Assembly: GCF_014695975.1 (NCBI RefSeq)
Contig: NZ_JACJPI010000060.1
Coordinates: forward strand, 1 to 64,000
Reading direction: 5' to 3'
From: Leptolyngbya sp. FACHB-321
GTDB lineage: Bacteria > Cyanobacteriota > Cyanobacteriia > Leptolyngbyales > Leptolyngbyaceae
DNA length: 64,000 nt
The notes under the pieces are model-generated. The model searched no databases. It was not told the origin of the DNA and was given only the letters and a program-made list of their open reading frames with translations. Every line of letters begins with the position of its first letter. Within the stretch, counting starts at the first letter, position 1. Made by a program: the position numbers and the translations under genes. This document shows, one piece after another, positions 61,555 through 64,000 of the stretch.

Positions 61555-64000
61555 TTAGAACAACTCATCCACAGCTTCATCTTTCGTGTTTGTCTTTCGA
61601 TGGGGCGTTTCACGCTTAAACGTCATATGCACCGAGCGGGTTTGTTCACCATCCGCTGCAACAGCAATAATCGGGAAGTTGATCACACCGTCCTGGAAGG
61701 ACAGATGGAACCGGAACGTGCCATCCGGTTCAAGTTGAATCGGACGACCGTCGATCGTCACGATGGCATCGGGTTCGGTCGCACCATAAACAATGAGTTC
61801 CGCATCCGCAACGAGCCAAAAGTTACGTGCCCGCAGTGGTATCGAAGCACCAAACCCAACGCCCGACATCCCGATACCGGACATCGTTAAGCCTGAGACG
61901 TTTGGAGCACCAGGAAACCCAGGGACACCAAAAGCACCCGGTACTGCACCCATACCGACACCTGACGGGAAGACATAAGAGCTAATTGCTTGTGATGGGA
62001 TTTGTTGCCCCGATCCGGTAACGTGCTGCATGGAGCCGAAGAGGGAACCCGCAACCCGCAGTGCTTCGGTTGATTGCGCCATGCCAAAGATTTGCTCGTA
62101 AAGAGGTTTGTCTGAGGCGACGGTACGTTCACGTTGGGTCGGAGATAGTAGCTCCAGAAGTGTGTTGCCGCGCAGATCATCATCCCAACCGACAGAGATA
62201 AAGTGGTCTTCCAGCCATTCAGAAGGATAGACAGGCGGAATGCGAACCGGGTTCGATCGCGCCAGCAAAAGCCAACGCCCATCGCCTGTAAGGTAGCCGA
62301 TTTCGGCAATGTAGTCGCGATCGCTCACTGGAATGGGTACATACCAGTCGCGCGCCATTTCTTCACAGTCGTACTGCTGCAAACTGTGCGCACTTTGATG
62401 ATTCAGTTCCACACCAGTGACATCGTAGAGCCGCAAAGCAAACCGCTGTCCACCCTGTCGGCGTAGTTCTTCTTTCTGCTCGTTGGGTGCATCCCAATAC
62501 GCATAACCCCATTGCGGATCGCGGGGCATTAAGACAATGCGGCTCTCACCGTAGCCATCTGGCAAATCGGGCAGACCTTCATCCACCGAAGCCAATGACT
62601 CGCTGCTGAGGTCAGATTGTCCGACATCATGTTTCGCTGCTTCGACGGTGACCTGTTCCTGGTTGTCCGGTACAGCCGCCAATCCAGCCCCGATCGCTGC
62701 CCCTCCTGCCCCCACAGAGGCACCTGTTGCTACAGAGGGAATGCGAATCGCGTTAGAACGCGCTAACGATAGCCAGTAACGATCAGCCGTAACGTAGCCA
62801 ATTTCTGCGACGTAATCACGATCGGGTTGAACGTCTGCCGTATAAGTCGATGCCGTCTCTGCAACCGAAAAATCCTGAAAATTTTGAGAGTGACTCTCGC
62901 TTAGATTAAGGTCTGTGACATCGTACAGCCGCAGGGCAAGATTGCGCCCACCCTGTTGCCGTAACTCGACTTTGTGATCATCAGGCGTTTGCCATCTTGC
63001 GTATGCTTTGTAATCAGGGCGTGCTGTAAGCGTGATTTGGCTTCTGGCAGCAGCCGTATGCACTGTAGTTGGTGCCGTTACCCGTGTTTGGTTAGAACGT
63101 GCTAGCGCTAGCCAACGACGATCGCCCGTTAGGTAGCCAATCTCTACCAGGTAATCGCGGTTTGGTCGCATGGGCGCTGTATAGTTCAGCGTCTCTTCAG
63201 CAATAGCAAATTCTTGAAAGCTTTGGGGACGTTTTGTCGTTAGGTCAACATCTGTGACATCGTACAGCCGTAGCCGCAAGTCACGCCCGCCTTGCTGCCG
63301 TAGCGCTGCTTTCTCCACCTCTAGGGCATCCCATTCGGCATAGGCTAGCGGGCTGTTAGCATCGGTTGCATTGCTTGCTGTCTGCTCAAGGGAGGTAAGG
63401 GTAATTTTGCTCTGAGCCATTGGCTCACCATTAGCTCCAGCAATTGCTGCTGCTCCGGCTCCTGCTGCTAGTACGCCTCCAGCTAAGATTGCTGCACCTG
63501 GAATGTCTGCACCTGAAATATTTACACCTGGAGTATTGCCACTAGTAGGCAAGTTAGCCGATACAGCGGTTTCTGAAGGTGTATCTGTCGAAGGAACGGC
63601 TCCAAGAGACGGGTCTGTAGTGGGCGGCTCAATGACGGTCGGGGGATCGATCGCAGCACTCTGCTCAATGATTGTTTCGTCTGCCAGTCCTGCGGCTCCT
63701 GCTCCAGCGGCTAAATCGGCTCCACCAACGATCGCAGCATCACCAGCAGACAGTCCGTTCGCTGGCGCTTCTGGAGGTAGAGTGCCTGTAGCAGGTAGCG
63801 AGGTGGGAAAATCAACAGTCGTTGGCGGCTCATCGGATGTAGTTTCGGTGCGACGACCTTTGGACCAGAACCACAGCAATGCGCCTACGAGTGGAATCAA
63901 CAATAGCCACCAGGGGAACCCACCGCCCGTTTCCGTTGTAGCCCCTGGCTGAGTGGCAGCTACCTCTGGCGCAGCCGTAGCGCTTGCTGCTGGGCTAGGA
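61555..64000 (-). CDS. DUF4912 protein, three repeats (5' end outside window)
   Basis: The frame has no start before the right edge: the sequence upstream of the ATG at 63903 stays open (GGGFPWWLLLIP and an Ala/Pro-rich stretch), so the protein continues beyond 64000. A transmembrane helix (about WWLLLIPLVGALLWFW) is followed by a Pro/Thr/Ala-rich region with a Gly/Ala-rich hydrophobic segment, then three DUF4912 domains with the YxxWxxPxxxxxxxRQQGG...LRLYDVT pattern. A C-terminal sandwich (LVADAELIVYGATEPDAIVTIDG) ends in basic residues. DUF4912 proteins are membrane-linked and poorly characterised; a sugar- or wall-binding role is plausible. Confidence 0.85.
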   Translation of the reverse strand, partial: PSPAASATAAPEVAATQPGATTETGGGFPWWLLLIPLVGALLWFWSKGRRTETTSDEPPTTVDFPTSLPATGTLPPEAPANGLSAGDAAIVGGADLAAGAGAAGLADETIIEQSAAIDPPTVIEPPTTDPSLGAVPSTDTPSETAVSANLPTSGNTPGVNISGADIPGAAILAGGVLAAGAGAAAIAGANGEPMAQSKITLTSLEQTASNATDANSPLAYAEWDALEVEKAALRQQGGRDLRLRLYDVTDVDLTTKRPQSFQEFAIAEETLNYTAPMRPNRDYLVEIGYLTGDRRWLALARSNQTRVTAPTTVHTAAARSQITLTARPDYKAYARWQTPDDHKVELRQQGGRNLALRLYDVTDLNLSESHSQNFQDFSVAETASTYTADVQPDRDYVAEIGYVTADRYWLSLARSNAIRIPSVATGASVGAGGAAIGAGLAAVPDNQEQVTVEAAKHDVGQSDLSSESLASVDEGLPDLPDGYGESRIVLMPRDPQWGYAYWDAPNEQKEELRRQGGQRFALRLYDVTGVELNHQSAHSLQQYDCEEMARDWYVPIPVSDRDYIAEIGYLTGDGRWLLLARSNPVRIPPVYPSEWLEDHFISVGWDDDLRGNTLLELLSPTQRERTVASDKPLYEQIFGMAQSTEALRVAGSLFGSMQHVTGSGQQIPSQAISSYVFPSGVGMGAVPGAFGVPGFPGAPNVSGLTMSGIGMSGVGFGASIPLRARNFWLVADAELIVYGATEPDAIVTIDGRPIQLEPDGTFRFHLSFQDGVINFPIIAVAADGEQTRSVHMTFKRETPHRKTNTKDEAVDELF

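Overview
The window is cyanobacterial chromosome, most likely from a filamentous or otherwise large-genome species. HIP1 palindromes (GCGATCGC and close variants) occur throughout, inside genes and between them. The gene content agrees: a carboxysome-type BMC shell protein, GUN4 domains, DUF4912, a STAND/WD40 protein, a CHASE/dCache-type sensor kinase, a DnaJ-pentapeptide protein and several conserved cyanobacterial hypothetical families. I saw no rRNA, tRNA or CRISPR array.

Layout. 1-500: the 3' end of an IS630-type transposase, abutting a receiver domain that it appears to truncate. 990-11056: a Crp-family regulator, a tiny single-helix membrane protein, and a minus-strand operon for a complete fatty-acid beta-oxidation route in transcription order: acyl-CoA ligase-like protein, FadB/FadN-type hydratase-dehydrogenase, thiolase, FadE-type acyl-CoA dehydrogenase. 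This is unusual, because cyanobacteria are generally thought to lack the pathway. The ligase-like member has lost its canonical nucleotide-binding motifs. 11935-23065: sensor kinase, DnaJ-pentapeptide protein, orphan small proteins, an SPFH lipoprotein, a pair of glycine-zipper repeat proteins followed by a coiled-coil protein, and an SDR. 23482-34841: a STAND protein with 14 WD40 repeats, a transaldolase-fold protein without the catalytic lysine, secreted proteins (one carrying GUN4), a TPR protein, Nudix and MsrA.

34940-45207 looks like an insertion into a formerly divergent gene pair (MATE transporter / thioredoxin-NHL protein). About 160 bp spanning the junction of that pair is present twice as a direct repeat (36227-36385 and 43598-43758). 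Each copy keeps one intact gene and a stub of the other. The roughly 7.2 kb between the copies holds a broken Coq4 gene, a SnoaL-like protein, a signal peptidase with Ala in place of Ser, a broken VapBC, a Doc module, two integron attC-like sites bracketing a two-gene cassette, and an AT-rich 532-aa protein with a HEPN-like motif.

45208-51553 is a further accessory stretch: a 21-bp heptad-coding minisatellite, Nudix, a small membrane protein, a VapBC whose toxin is broken by a 26-bp tandem duplication, a TIR-(PUA/EVE-like)-GUN4 fusion, and a RelBE-type pair whose toxin carries an internal stop. Three toxins in the window are broken while their antitoxins stay open. 51686-64000 is mostly housekeeping or conserved: deaminase, S9 peptidase, a ParM-like actin with a small partner, leuS (with repeat-derived insertions), a GHL10-type lipid- or wall-associated hydrolase, a CcmK paralogue and a three-repeat DUF4912 protein that runs off the right edge.

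Best candidates for something undescribed: the TIR-GUN4 fusion, the attC cassette and HEPN-like gene in the repeat-bounded island, the beta-oxidation operon with its degenerate ligase, and the glycine-zipper/coiled-coil trio.
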